Shown: piece after piece, positions 55,852-64,000 of the stretch
Layout of the letters: every line of letters begins with the position of its first letter
Position numbering within the stretch: position 1 is the stretch's first letter
DNA from: Acidothermus sp.
GTDB taxonomy: Bacteria; Actinomycetota; Actinomycetes; Acidothermales; Acidothermaceae
Assembly (NCBI GenBank): GCA_023512015.1
Contig: JAIMAI010000003.1
Span: 1-64,000, forward strand
Direction: 5' to 3'
DNA length: 64,000 nucleotides
Program-made: the position numbers and the translations under genes
Notes under the pieces: model-generated
Told to the model about the DNA's origin: nothing
Databases searched by the model: none
Seen by the model: the letters and a program-made list of their open reading frames with translations, nothing else

Positions 55852-56625
55852 ATGACGGCGGGAAATGGGCTCGCTGCGGTGGTGTCGAGCGCGCGTCGCG
55901 GCGACGTGCGGGCGGTGGCTCGCCTCGTGTCGACTCTGGAAAATTTGACGGAGGCGCCGGACGGCGAGGCGGTCCACCTCGAATCGCTGCTGGATTCGGC
56001 CGACGGCTACGTCGTCGGGATCACCGGCCCTCCGGGTGTGGGGAAATCGACGCTCACCGCCGCTCTCGTCCGACATTTCCGGCGGAATGGTGAGCGAGTC
56101 GCCGTGGTCGCGGTGGACCCGTCATCTCCGGTGACCGGAGGGGCGCTGCTCGGCGACCGGATTCGGATGCAGGAATTCGCCGACGACCAGGGGGTTTTCA
56201 TCCGCTCGATGGCTGCCCGCGGACATCTGGGGGGATTGGCCCCGGCGACTCCGCGCGTGGTCCGCCTGCTGCAGAACGTGGGTTTCCCGGTCGTGCTCGT
56301 CGAGACCGTCGGGGTCGGCCAGCAGGACGTCGCCGTCGCCTCGGTGGCCGACACCGTCGTCGTCGTGCAGGAACCGGGTGCGGGTGACGCGGTGCAGGCC
56401 GCGAAAGCCGGAATTCTCGAAATAGCCGACATCGTCGTGGTGAACAAAGCCGATTGGCCGCACGCCGCGGAGACCGCACGTGATCTTCGGGAGGCCGTCG
56501 GGCCGCGCGGCGAGGGTTGGCGGGTGCCGGTGGTACGGACGGTGGCGAGCCGCGGCGAACTCGACGAACTACTTGAAGCCCTGGCCGCCCATCGCGTCTG
56601 GCTCGGCACCAGCGGACGTCGGTGA
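55852..56625 (+). CDS. meaB: MeaB/ArgK-family GTPase, mutase chaperone
   Basis: A 257-residue G3E GTPase that protects and reloads adenosylcobalamin-dependent acyl-CoA mutases. The P-loop is GPPGVGKST at residues 59-67, the switch region is VDPSSPVTGGALLGDR, ETVGVGQ is a hallmark of this group, and NKAD gives guanine specificity. It is shorter than many MeaB proteins (~320), with a trimmed C-terminal dimerisation part. It precedes and nearly overlaps the mutase gene, which fixes its partner. Confidence 0.92.
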   Translation: MTAGNGLAAVVSSARRGDVRAVARLVSTLENLTEAPDGEAVHLESLLDSADGYVVGITGPPGVGKSTLTAALVRHFRRNGERVAVVAVDPSSPVTGGALLGDRIRMQEFADDQGVFIRSMAARGHLGGLAPATPRVVRLLQNVGFPVVLVETVGVGQQDVAVASVADTVVVVQEPGAGDAVQAAKAGILEIADIVVVNKADWPHAAETARDLREAVGPRGEGWRVPVVRTVASRGELDELLEALAAHRVWLGTSGRR

Positions 56626-56678
56626 GGCCGCGGGAAGAAGTCGGTGAGCGGTGTGGGAGGGCAGTGAGGGAGGCCGCA

Positions 56679-58346
56679 GTGGACGCAGCGGACATCGAAG
56701 CCGGTCGGCATCGGTGGCGGGAGAAATACGAAGCCGCGGGATTACCGGAGCGAACCACCCTCTCCGGAATCCCCCTGGACGCCGTCTACGGCCCGCCTCC
56801 CGGTACCGATGACCCTCGGTTCGATCGAATCGGCTGGCCCGGGGAATTCCCGTTCACCCGCGGCTTGTACCCGACGGGTTACCGCGGTCGACCGTGGACC
56901 ATCCGTCAATTCGCCGGTTTCGGGAACGCGCGGCAGACCAACCAGCGGTACCGGATGATTCTCGCCGAAGGTGGGGGAGGACTGTCGGTGGCCTTCGACA
57001 TGCCGACCCTCATGGGGCGTGACTCCGACGACCCCCGAGCGCTCGGCGAGGTCGGCCACTGCGGGGTCGCGATCGATTCGGCCGCCGACATGGAGCTGCT
57101 CTTCGAAGGCATCCCGCTCGGCGAGGTCACCGTCTCAATGACGATCAGCGGTCCCGCGGTCCCGATTTTCTGCATGTACGTCGTGGCGGCGGAGCGCCAA
57201 GGTGTTCCGCGGAGCGCGTTGAACGGTACGTTGCAGACCGACATCTTCAAGGAATACATCGCACAGAAGGAATGGCTCTACCCTCCGGAGCCGCACCTGC
57301 GGCTCATCGGCGACCTCTTGGAGTTCTGCACCGCAGAGATGCCGTCGTACAAACCGCTGTCGGTCTCCGGATATCACATCCGCGAGGCCGGGGCGACCGC
57401 CGTCCAGGAATTGGCCTTCACCCTCGCCGATGGTTTCGGGTACGTGGAGCTCGGGAAATCCCGTGGATTGGACGTCGACCGCTTCGCGCCCAACCTCTCG
57501 TTCTTCTTCGACGCTCACATCGATTTCTTCGAGGAAATCGCGAAATTCCGCGCGGCCCGCCGGATCTGGGCGCGCTGGATGCGCGACGTCTACGGCGCGC
57601 GCACCGATCGGGCATGTTGGCTGCGCTTCCACACCCAGACCGCCGGGGTCTCGCTCACCGCTCAGCAACCGGAGAACAACGTGGTCCGCACCGCGATCGA
57701 GGCGCTGGCCGCCGTCCTGGGAGGGACGAATTCGCTGCACACCAACGCCCTCGACGAGGTCCTGGCCCTTCCAACAGAACGTGCCGCGCAGATTGCGCTG
57801 CGTACCCAGCAGATCCTCGCGGAGGAGACCGGGGTCACCAGCGTCATCGATCCGCTCGGGGGTTCGTGGTACGTCGAGGCGTTGACCGACCGGCTCGACG
57901 AGGAGGCCGAGCGTCTGCTGGCGGCGATCGCCGCGCTCGGCACGGATGGTTCGATGACCTCGGGCATTCTCCGCGGTATCGCCACCGGATGGTTCACCGG
58001 CCAGATCGCCGAGTCCGCATACGCCCAGCAGGCGGCCGTGGAATCCGGGGCGCGGCGCATCGTGGGGGTCAACGCTTATCGGGAATCGGTGGAGCCACCG
58101 CTGGAAATCCTGCGCATTTCCTCGGAGGTGGAGGTCGAACAGCGGGAGGCGCTCGCCGAACGGCGGGCCCGTCGGGATGCCACCGCCGTCGCGACCGCGC
58201 TGGCCCGCCTGCGGGACGCCGCCCGCACCGCGGAGAACCTCCTGCCGCCGATGTTGGACGCCGTCCGGGCCGAAGCCACCCTGGGGGAGATCTGCGGCCT
58301 GCTCCGCGAAGAATGGGGCGAGTACGTCGAACCGCCCCGCTGGTAG
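56679..58346 (+). CDS. icmA: Acyl-CoA mutase large subunit, isobutyryl-CoA mutase type
   Basis: A 555-residue catalytic (beta/alpha)8 subunit of a B12-dependent mutase without the C-terminal cobalamin-binding domain, so it needs a separate small subunit. The residue in TIRQ-x-AGF is F78, and 118 residues later IAQKEWLYPP has Q196. That Phe/Gln pair at this spacing is the isobutyryl-CoA mutase signature; methylmalonyl-CoA mutase has Tyr/Arg. The expected reaction is isobutyryl-CoA to n-butyryl-CoA and back. The GTG is chosen for a GGGAGG site and a start MDAADIEAGRHRW; an earlier GTG at 56622 overlapping meaB extends it by 19 residues. No small subunit is in the window. Confidence 0.85.
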   Translation: MDAADIEAGRHRWREKYEAAGLPERTTLSGIPLDAVYGPPPGTDDPRFDRIGWPGEFPFTRGLYPTGYRGRPWTIRQFAGFGNARQTNQRYRMILAEGGGGLSVAFDMPTLMGRDSDDPRALGEVGHCGVAIDSAADMELLFEGIPLGEVTVSMTISGPAVPIFCMYVVAAERQGVPRSALNGTLQTDIFKEYIAQKEWLYPPEPHLRLIGDLLEFCTAEMPSYKPLSVSGYHIREAGATAVQELAFTLADGFGYVELGKSRGLDVDRFAPNLSFFFDAHIDFFEEIAKFRAARRIWARWMRDVYGARTDRACWLRFHTQTAGVSLTAQQPENNVVRTAIEALAAVLGGTNSLHTNALDEVLALPTERAAQIALRTQQILAEETGVTSVIDPLGGSWYVEALTDRLDEEAERLLAAIAALGTDGSMTSGILRGIATGWFTGQIAESAYAQQAAVESGARRIVGVNAYRESVEPPLEILRISSEVEVEQREALAERRARRDATAVATALARLRDAARTAENLLPPMLDAVRAEATLGEICGLLREEWGEYVEPPRW

Positions 58347-58373
58347 GAAACGCGAACGGGAGAAGATGGCCTC

Positions 58374-59261
58374 ATGAGCACGGAGTTCTCCGCTGGACGT
58401 TTCGCCGGCGCGGTCCCGTTGGACGGGCTGGCCCGGCGCTCGTCGAACACTCAGGCCGCTTCCGCGCAGACGTCGGCGGTCGGCGAGCAGCCGACCGTGG
58501 TGGACGTCACCGAGGCCACCTTCCAACGCGAGGTCGTCGAGCGATCCCTGTCCGTTCCGGTGGTCCTCGATTTCTGGGCCGCCTGGTGCGGGCCGTGCCG
58601 CCAACTCAGCCCCATCCTGGAGCGGCTTGCGGCCGAAGGGCGAGGGTCCTGGGTGCTCGCGAAGATCGACGTCGATGCGAACCAGCGGTTGGCCGCGGCG
58701 GCCGGGGTGCAGGGAATTCCCGCCGTCAAGGCCGTCTGGCAAGGCCAGATCATCGGGGAGTTCACCGGGGCCATTCCGGAGAGCCAGGTGCGGGCGTGGA
58801 TCGCCGAACTGCTCTCCGTCACCGGCATCGGTCAGCCGTCCCCGGCGGCCGACCCCGGGTATGTCCAGGCCCAGCAAGCCCTCGATTCCGGTGATTTCGA
58901 GGCCGCGATCGCGGCGTTCGAGAAACTGCTGGCCGACAATCCCGCCGACGCCGCCGCGAAAACCGGGCTCGCCCGCGCGAAATTGCGGCAGCGGGTCTCC
59001 GGGCTCGATCGCGGCGCGGTGCGGGCCGCGGCCCAGGCTCGTCCGGACGACGTCGCGGCCCAGTGTGCGCTCGCCGACGTCGAGGTGGCGGACGGCGCGG
59101 TAGGAAGCGGGCTGCGTCGCCTCGTCGAATTGGTGGCGCGGCTCTCCGGTTCGGAGCGCGACGCCGCGCGGGTGCACCTGTTGGAGCTCTTCGACGCGGT
59201 CGGCCCGGACGACCCGGAGGTGGTCGCCGCCCGAACGGCCCTCAACCGCGTGCTCTTCTGA
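58374..59261 (+). CDS. CnoX/YbbN-like thioredoxin-TPR protein
   Basis: A 295-residue cytoplasmic protein. After a ~45-residue leader comes a thioredoxin fold with WAAWCGPCRQL (C72, C75), keeping both redox Cys. The second half (~155-295) is TPR-like helices (GYVQAQQALDSGDFEAAIAAFEKLL). Members of this family act as chaperedoxins that hold unfolding proteins. The conserved actinobacterial place is just before glgB, with which it converges here. Confidence 0.88.
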   Translation: MSTEFSAGRFAGAVPLDGLARRSSNTQAASAQTSAVGEQPTVVDVTEATFQREVVERSLSVPVVLDFWAAWCGPCRQLSPILERLAAEGRGSWVLAKIDVDANQRLAAAAGVQGIPAVKAVWQGQIIGEFTGAIPESQVRAWIAELLSVTGIGQPSPAADPGYVQAQQALDSGDFEAAIAAFEKLLADNPADAAAKTGLARAKLRQRVSGLDRGAVRAAAQARPDDVAAQCALADVEVADGAVGSGLRRLVELVARLSGSERDAARVHLLELFDAVGPDDPEVVAARTALNRVLF

Positions 59262-59332
59262 AGCGGTTCTGAAACGGTCCGTCGGCTCTTGCACGCGGCG
59301 TGCCCACTATCCGAGGTCGTCGGAGCCGGCCT

Positions 59333-61516
59333 TCAGGGCTGAGCGAACCAGACCGTCGCCAGCGGCGGCACACGGATCACGGCGGATGCGGGGAGCCCGT
59401 GGCTCGGTTCGTCCACCGCATCGATGCCTCCGAGGTTGCCGACCCCGCTTCCGTTGTAGATCGGGGCATCGGTGTTCAGCACTTCCCGCCAGCGGCCCGG
59501 GGCGGGGAATCCGAGCCGGTAATCCTCGTGTGGGACGCCGGCGAAGTTGCTCACGCAGACGACGCAGGAACCGTCCGGTGCGAAGCGGGCGAAAGCCAGC
59601 GTGTTGTTCGCCGAATCGTTCGCGTCGATCCAGCGGAAAGCGGAAGGATCGTCTTCACTCTTCCACAGCGCGGGCAGCGCGCGGTAGAAAGTGTTGAGGT
59701 CGCGGACCAGGTGTTGCACGCTCGAATGCTCGAAATACTGCAGAAGCCACCAATCGAGGGAGCGTTCCTCGGACCACTCGTTGTCCTGGGCGAATTCGCC
59801 TCCCATGAACAGCAGTTGTTTGCCGGGATGGGCCCACATGAAGCCTAGGTAGGCACGGAGGTTGGCCATCTGCTGCCAGCGGTCACCCGGCATCTTGTGC
59901 AGCAGGGATCCCTTGCCGTGTACCACCTCGTCGTGCGAGAGCGGCAAGATGAAGTTCTCCGAGTAGGCGTACATCATCGCGAAGGTCATCTCGTTGTGGT
60001 GGTACGACCGGTAGATGGGATCCCGGCTCATGTACTGCAGGGTGTCGTGCATCCACCCCATATTCCATTTGAAGCCGAATCCCAGTCCGCCGAGATAGGT
60101 GGGGCGCGTGACCCCCGGCCAGGCCGTCGATTCCTCGGCGACCGTGACGATTCCGGGGACCCGTTTGTACGCGGTGGCGTTGACCTCCTGCAAGAAAGAA
60201 ATGGCTTCGAGGTTCTCCCGTCCCCCGTAGATGTTCGGCCGCCACTTACCCGGCGGACGGGAGTAGTCCAGGTAGAGCATGGACGCGACGGCATCCACCC
60301 GCAGACCGTCCACGTGCATCTCCTCCAGCCAGAACAGTGCGCTGGCGACGAGGAAGTTGCGGACCTCGCGGCGTCCGAAGTTGAAGACCAGCGTTCCCCA
60401 ATCGGGGTGCTCCCCGAGTTCGGGATCCTCGTGCTCGTACAGCGCCGTCCCATCGAATCGCGCGAGCGCCCAGGCGTCCTTCGGGAAGTGCGCCGGCACC
60501 CAGTCCACGATGACCCCGATTCCGGCTTGATGGAAGCGGTCCACCAGGAACCGGAAGTCGTCGGGTGAGCCATATCGGGCGGTGGGCGCGAAATACGACG
60601 TCACCTGGTATCCCCACGATCCCCCGAAGGGATGCTCCGCCACCGGGAGGAATTCGACGTGGGTGAACCCCATTTCCGCTACGTAACGGACCAGTTCGTC
60701 CGCGAGCTCCCGATAGCCGAGCCCGGCGCGCCAAGAGCCGAGGTGGACCTCGTAGATGCTCATGGGCTCGTGCAGCCAATCGGTTTGGGCGCGGCGGGCG
60801 AGCCACTCGTCGTCCCCCCACGTGTACTGGGACGTGAAGACGACGGATGCCTGCGCGGGGGGCACTTCGGTGGCGAGGGCCAGCGGATCGGCTTTTTCCC
60901 GCCACACGCCGTCGATACCGAGAACGTGGTACTTGTATTTGGTGCCGCCCCCGACGCCGGGTATGAAAATCTCCCACACCCCGCTCGAACCGAGGCTCCG
61001 CATCGGGTGGGCTTGGGGATTCCAGTGGTTGAAATCCCCGGCGACCCGGACTCCGCGGGCATTCGGCGCCCAGACCGCGAACGACGTCCCCGTCACGACC
61101 CCCGTCGGGGTGTCGTAACGGCGTTCGTGGGCGCCGAGGACTTGCCAGAGCTGTTCGTGGCGTCCTTCTCCGATGAGATGGAGGTCGAGTTCTCCGAGGG
61201 TAGGGAGGTAGCGGTACGGGTCGTCCACCAGGTGCGGGAATCCGTCGTCGTAGACCACCTCCAGCCGGTAGTCCGGTGCGGTCGGTGACGGCCACGCGGC
61301 GACCCATATGCCCCCGTGTTCGTGCGTCATGGGGATGCGGTGCGAGCCCGCCAGCACCGTCACCCGGCGGGCGAACGGCTTGAGGGTGCGGACCGTCACC
61401 ACCCCGTCACGCGGGTGCGCGCCGAGGATGGCATGGGGGTCGTGGTGGGCGCCGGCAAGCAGCCGGTCCAGTTCCGCCGTCGACACCGGGATCGGGTCGC
61501 ATCGTGCCACGTCCAC
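59333..61516 (-). CDS. glgB: 1,4-alpha-glucan branching enzyme
   Basis: A 727-residue GH13 enzyme that puts alpha-1,6 branches into glycogen-like glucan. It has two N-terminal carbohydrate-binding beta modules (residues ~10-110 and ~115-230), then the catalytic barrel. [13 protein letters not shown] gives the nucleophile Asp, [11 protein letters not shown] the acid/base Glu, and [13 protein letters not shown] the third acid. The GTG start follows GGAGG. It is third in a leftward treS-maltokinase-glgB group that converts trehalose-derived maltose-1-phosphate products into branched alpha-glucan. No glgE is seen in the window. Confidence 0.96.
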   Translation of the reverse strand: MDVARCDPIPVSTAELDRLLAGAHHDPHAILGAHPRDGVVTVRTLKPFARRVTVLAGSHRIPMTHEHGGIWVAAWPSPTAPDYRLEVVYDDGFPHLVDDPYRYLPTLGELDLHLIGEGRHEQLWQVLGAHERRYDTPTGVVTGTSFAVWAPNARGVRVAGDFNHWNPQAHPMRSLGSSGVWEIFIPGVGGGTKYKYHVLGIDGVWREKADPLALATEVPPAQASVVFTSQYTWGDDEWLARRAQTDWLHEPMSIYEVHLGSWRAGLGYRELADELVRYVAEMGFTHVEFLPVAEHPFGGSWGYQVTSYFAPTARYGSPDDFRFLVDRFHQAGIGVIVDWVPAHFPKDAWALARFDGTALYEHEDPELGEHPDWGTLVFNFGRREVRNFLVASALFWLEEMHVDGLRVDAVASMLYLDYSRPPGKWRPNIYGGRENLEAISFLQEVNATAYKRVPGIVTVAEESTAWPGVTRPTYLGGLGFGFKWNMGWMHDTLQYMSRDPIYRSYHHNEMTFAMMYAYSENFILPLSHDEVVHGKGSLLHKMPGDRWQQMANLRAYLGFMWAHPGKQLLFMGGEFAQDNEWSEERSLDWWLLQYFEHSSVQHLVRDLNTFYRALPALWKSEDDPSAFRWIDANDSANNTLAFARFAPDGSCVVCVSNFAGVPHEDYRLGFPAPGRWREVLNTDAPIYNGSGVGNLGGIDAVDEPSHGLPASAVIRVPPLATVWFAQP

Positions 61517-61611
61517 GTCGATTCCTCCGCATCCTCATTCGTCGTCGCATCGCAGAGTCTTCCCGCTTTGCGCCGGATACTCGTACCCGGCACGACGCGG
61601 GCGGACGGCGT

Positions 61612-62952
61612 TCACTGGGTGAGCAGGCGCTCCAACGTGCGGAGCGGGATCGACACCCAGTCGGGTCGGTTCCGTTTCTCGTAGGCGACCTCGTAGACGG
61701 CCTTGTCCAATTCGAACGCCCGCAGCGTGGCGTGTTCCTCCCGTGGATCGCGATCGGCGACCTTCGCGTAGCCGATGCAGAAGGCGGTCCGGTTACGGTT
61801 GGACCACTCGGTCGCTCGGTACACCAAATGAGGGCTCACCGATTGCCCGGCGAGGAGGTAGTGGGCGGCGTAATCGAAGGACCGCAGCATCCCGGCGACG
61901 TCGCGCAAAGGGCTGGACGGCGCACTCCGCGCGTCGATGGGTGCCCCCGGTTCCCCCTCGAAATCGAAGAGCACCCATCCTCGTTCGGTGCGCATCACCT
62001 GACCCAGGTGCAAATCCCCGTGGATGCGCTGGAGCGGCAATTCATGGACCGTCGCCGCGAATTCGTCGAAGGCTTCCCGTACGGTCCGGGCGTACTCGCC
62101 GAGTTCGGGGGCCACCTCCAGCGCGGCGTCCAGGCGCCGTCGCATGCCTTCCGCCAGTTGTCGCACCTGGGCACCGTTGGCGATATGCGTCGGCAGCACC
62201 CGCCGCAACGTCAGGTGCACGTCCGCGGTCGCCATCCCGAGCCGCTCGGCTTCCGCAGCGAAGTCACCGCCGACTTCACCCGCGTGTAGGTCGCCTTCGG
62301 CGAACAAATCGCGCACACTGGTGAGCGCCAGTGACCAGCCGTCGGAGCCGGTACGCAAGTATTCCTGAAGGAGCCCGAGAGTACAGGAACCGAGACCGAG
62401 GGCGGCCTCGATCCACCCGTACAGCGGAGCGATGTGGGGGTTGTCGGCGTCGGTGAGGGCCTGGGTGATTTCGAGATCGGGGTTGGTACCGGGGACGAGA
62501 ATCCGGAAAATTTTCAGCAATGCTTCTTCGCCGAACACGACCGAGGAATTGGACTGTTCGACTCCGAGCATCCGAGGCGGGGCGTCGGTGTCGATGTGCG
62601 CCTGCGGATGGGCCTGAAACGAGAATCCGTCGCGTTCAGCGTTCTCCGCAATCCAGTAGAGGACTCTGGTCATCAGCTCGCCGTCGGCGAGGGCGTCGTA
62701 GAGCTCACCACGCTCGGGGTCGGTTCCGATGCGGGCGTGGTCCAGGTGGCTGGGGAGGCTGGGACGCGCGCCTATCAGCAGTTGGTAGGCGGTGGTGCGT
62801 CGATCCGTGACGGCCTCCACGACGGCGTGGAGCAGGCTCGGATCGCCGGAGTGCAGCTCGTGAATCTCCACGACGCGAATCGCTGTGAGGTCGTCGTGTT
62901 TCCCAGCGAACCATCGCTGCCGGGGGAGCCATTCACGCAGCGCGCTCTCCAT
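61612..62952 (-). CDS. mak: Maltokinase (Pep2/Mak)
   Basis: A 446-residue kinase phosphorylating maltose to maltose-1-phosphate, the substrate of GlgE. The N-terminus REWLPRQRWFAGK is typical, and the kinase-like lobe holds HGDLHLGQVM and FDFEGEP, the catalytic and metal Asp segments. The ATG at 62952 is supported by AAGGAGG 5 bases upstream; the frame continues 44 codons further but without family-like residues. In many actinobacteria this protein pairs with or is fused to TreS, encoded just upstream. Confidence 0.93.
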   Translation of the reverse strand: MESALREWLPRQRWFAGKHDDLTAIRVVEIHELHSGDPSLLHAVVEAVTDRRTTAYQLLIGARPSLPSHLDHARIGTDPERGELYDALADGELMTRVLYWIAENAERDGFSFQAHPQAHIDTDAPPRMLGVEQSNSSVVFGEEALLKIFRILVPGTNPDLEITQALTDADNPHIAPLYGWIEAALGLGSCTLGLLQEYLRTGSDGWSLALTSVRDLFAEGDLHAGEVGGDFAAEAERLGMATADVHLTLRRVLPTHIANGAQVRQLAEGMRRRLDAALEVAPELGEYARTVREAFDEFAATVHELPLQRIHGDLHLGQVMRTERGWVLFDFEGEPGAPIDARSAPSSPLRDVAGMLRSFDYAAHYLLAGQSVSPHLVYRATEWSNRNRTAFCIGYAKVADRDPREEHATLRAFELDKAVYEVAYEKRNRPDWVSIPLRTLERLLTQ

Positions 62953-63037
62953 CGGCACCTCCTTACGCATCGTGCTCCTCGATGCCTTGCGATTTTCCGT
63001 ACTCCGTGCCGTCAGTCCCCGGCGACCATGCTCCGGC

Positions 63038-64000
63038 TCAATGGGGAGTTTCGTGAGTCGGCAGCATGAACCAGTAGAAGCCATGTCCCGGCAAGGTGAG
63101 CAAATAAGGCAGCTCGCCGATGCGTGGGAACGGCATGCCGCCGGTCATCTCGATGGGCACCACCCCTTCGTAGCGACGCAGGTCCAGCTCGACCGGCTGA
63201 GGGAATCGGGAGAGATTGTTCACACACATCACGCGGTCGTCGCCGAACTCCCGAACGAACGCCAGGATACTCGGATTCGACGCGCTGAGCTCGGTGTAGG
63301 TCCCGCAACCGAACGTCGGATGCCGTTTACGGATGTCAATCATCTTGCGTACCCAGTGCAACAGCGAATGTGGGCTGCGCATCTGGGCTTCGACGTTGAG
63401 TCCTTGATACCCGTAGATGGGGTCCATGATGACCGGCAGATACAGTCGGCCGGGATCGCACTGGGAGAAGCCGGCGTTGCGATCCGGCGTCCACTGCATG
63501 GGGGTTCGCACGCTGTCGCGGTCCCCGAGCCAGATGTTGTCTCCCATGCCGATCTCGTCCCCGTAGTACATCACCGGAGATCCGGGCAGCGAGAGCAGCA
63601 ACGCGGTGAACAGTTCCATCTGGTCGCGGGAGTTGTCGAGCAGCGGGGCGAGGCGGCGCCGGATGCCGATGTTCGCTTTCATGCGCGGGTCTTGCGCGTA
63701 CTCGCGGTACATGTAGTCGCGCTCTTCGTCGGTCACCATCTCCAAGGTGAGCTCATCGTGATTGCGCAAGAAGATGCCCCACTGGCAGTTGGGGGGAATC
63801 GGCGGCGTCTGCGCGAGGATTTCCGAGATCGGGAACCGCTGCTCGCGCCGTACCGCCATGAAGATTCGGGGCATCAGGGGGAAGTGGAACGCCATGTGGC
63901 ATTCGTCGCCCTCCCCGAAGTACTGCACGACGTCCGCCGGCCATTGATTGGCTTCGGCCAGCAGGACCCGGTCGGGATACAGCGAGTCGACTTCCTTGCG
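63038..64000 (-). CDS. treS: Trehalose synthase / maltose isomerase, C-terminal part (5' end outside window)
   Basis: The last ~320 residues of a GH13 TreS that interconverts trehalose and maltose. The frame is open to the right edge (RKEVDSLYPDRVLLAEANQW), which holds the acid/base Glu in LLAEANQW. Downstream residues FLRNHDELTLEMV carry the third catalytic Asp, and MYYGDEIGMGDNIWLGDRD and RTPMQWTPDRNAGFS are TreS signatures. The C-terminal beta domain ends GHGFYWFMLP. It is followed by maltokinase after 85 bases, the usual pairing in the TreS-Mak-GlgE route to alpha-glucan. Confidence 0.95.
   Translation of the reverse strand, partial: RKEVDSLYPDRVLLAEANQWPADVVQYFGEGDECHMAFHFPLMPRIFMAVRREQRFPISEILAQTPPIPPNCQWGIFLRNHDELTLEMVTDEERDYMYREYAQDPRMKANIGIRRRLAPLLDNSRDQMELFTALLLSLPGSPVMYYGDEIGMGDNIWLGDRDSVRTPMQWTPDRNAGFSQCDPGRLYLPVIMDPIYGYQGLNVEAQMRSPHSLLHWVRKMIDIRKRHPTFGCGTYTELSASNPSILAFVREFGDDRVMCVNNLSRFPQPVELDLRRYEGVVPIEMTGGMPFPRIGELPYLLTLPGHGFYWFMLPTHETPH

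Noticed and set aside
56679-58346. Methylmalonyl-CoA mutase
   Set aside because: The two substrate-specificity positions are Phe and Gln, and the B12-binding domain is missing.

Overview
The window is high-GC DNA, gene-dense on both strands, with many GTG starts and 4-base stop/start overlaps. Conserved gene orders (argS-lysA-hom-thrC-thrB-rho, rpmE-prfA-prmC-sua5-wecA-atp, nucS, glgB) are those of an actinobacterium and match the order I remember from Mycobacterium and Streptomyces. The left edge adds secreted GH30 and GH12 enzymes with CBM3/CBM2 cellulose-binding modules. Together these point to a cellulolytic actinobacterium of the Acidothermus type. That genus call is from recollection of gene content; no database search was made.

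Layout. 1-3600: the 3' end of a CBM3-GH30-CBM2 gene and a complete GH12-CBM2 gene. 3600-7800: a GGDEF/GAF gene carrying a frameshift, coupled to an exported C-terminally anchored protein, then a tandem-FKBP lipoprotein and a DUF488 gene. 7800-11100: two nucleoside hydrolases around a PfkB kinase, and arsC. 11270-18540: tRNA-Arg(CCG), a stand-alone receiver protein, argS, and the lysine/threonine genes lysA, hom, thrC, thrB. 18850-31250: rho, then a six-gene surface-glycan cassette that includes an exosortase/archaeosortase-like protein, then rpmE, prfA, a fused prmC-sua5 frame and wecA. 31380-39680: atpZ, atpI, the ATP synthase operon atpBEFHAGDC and a DUF2550 gene. 39590-42350: pduO (opposite strand), murA and a 3-hydroxyacyl-CoA dehydrogenase. 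42500-46630: moxR, DUF58 and a transglutaminase. 46830-49255: a camelysin/TasA-like secreted protein and a SipW-like signal peptidase fused to an internal signal sequence and a LamG domain. 49290-59260: nucS, mobA, fdhD, pepP, a hydrolase, a thiolase, meaB, an isobutyryl-CoA-mutase-type large subunit and a CnoX-like thioredoxin. 59330-64000: glgB, maltokinase and the C-terminal part of treS, transcribed leftward.

How the genes fit together. The left edge degrades extracellular plant polysaccharide. treS, maltokinase and glgB make trehalose-derived alpha-glucan. PduO makes adenosylcobalamin, which the mutase needs, and MeaB protects the mutase. MobA and FdhD serve a molybdenum formate dehydrogenase that is not in the window. 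WecA could start a lipid-linked glycan that the rho-rpmE cassette extends.

The two best candidates for a little-described system are the exosortase-containing cassette placed exactly between rho and rpmE, and the signal peptidase that carries its own substrate-like signal and a LamG domain beside a protein with a near-identical signal. Smaller items are a fusion of prmC and sua5 explained by a 14-base tandem duplication, a -1 slippery heptamer at the GGDEF frameshift, an Asp at the MurA active-site Cys position, and a recurring -10-box-to-start geometry suggesting many leaderless transcripts.
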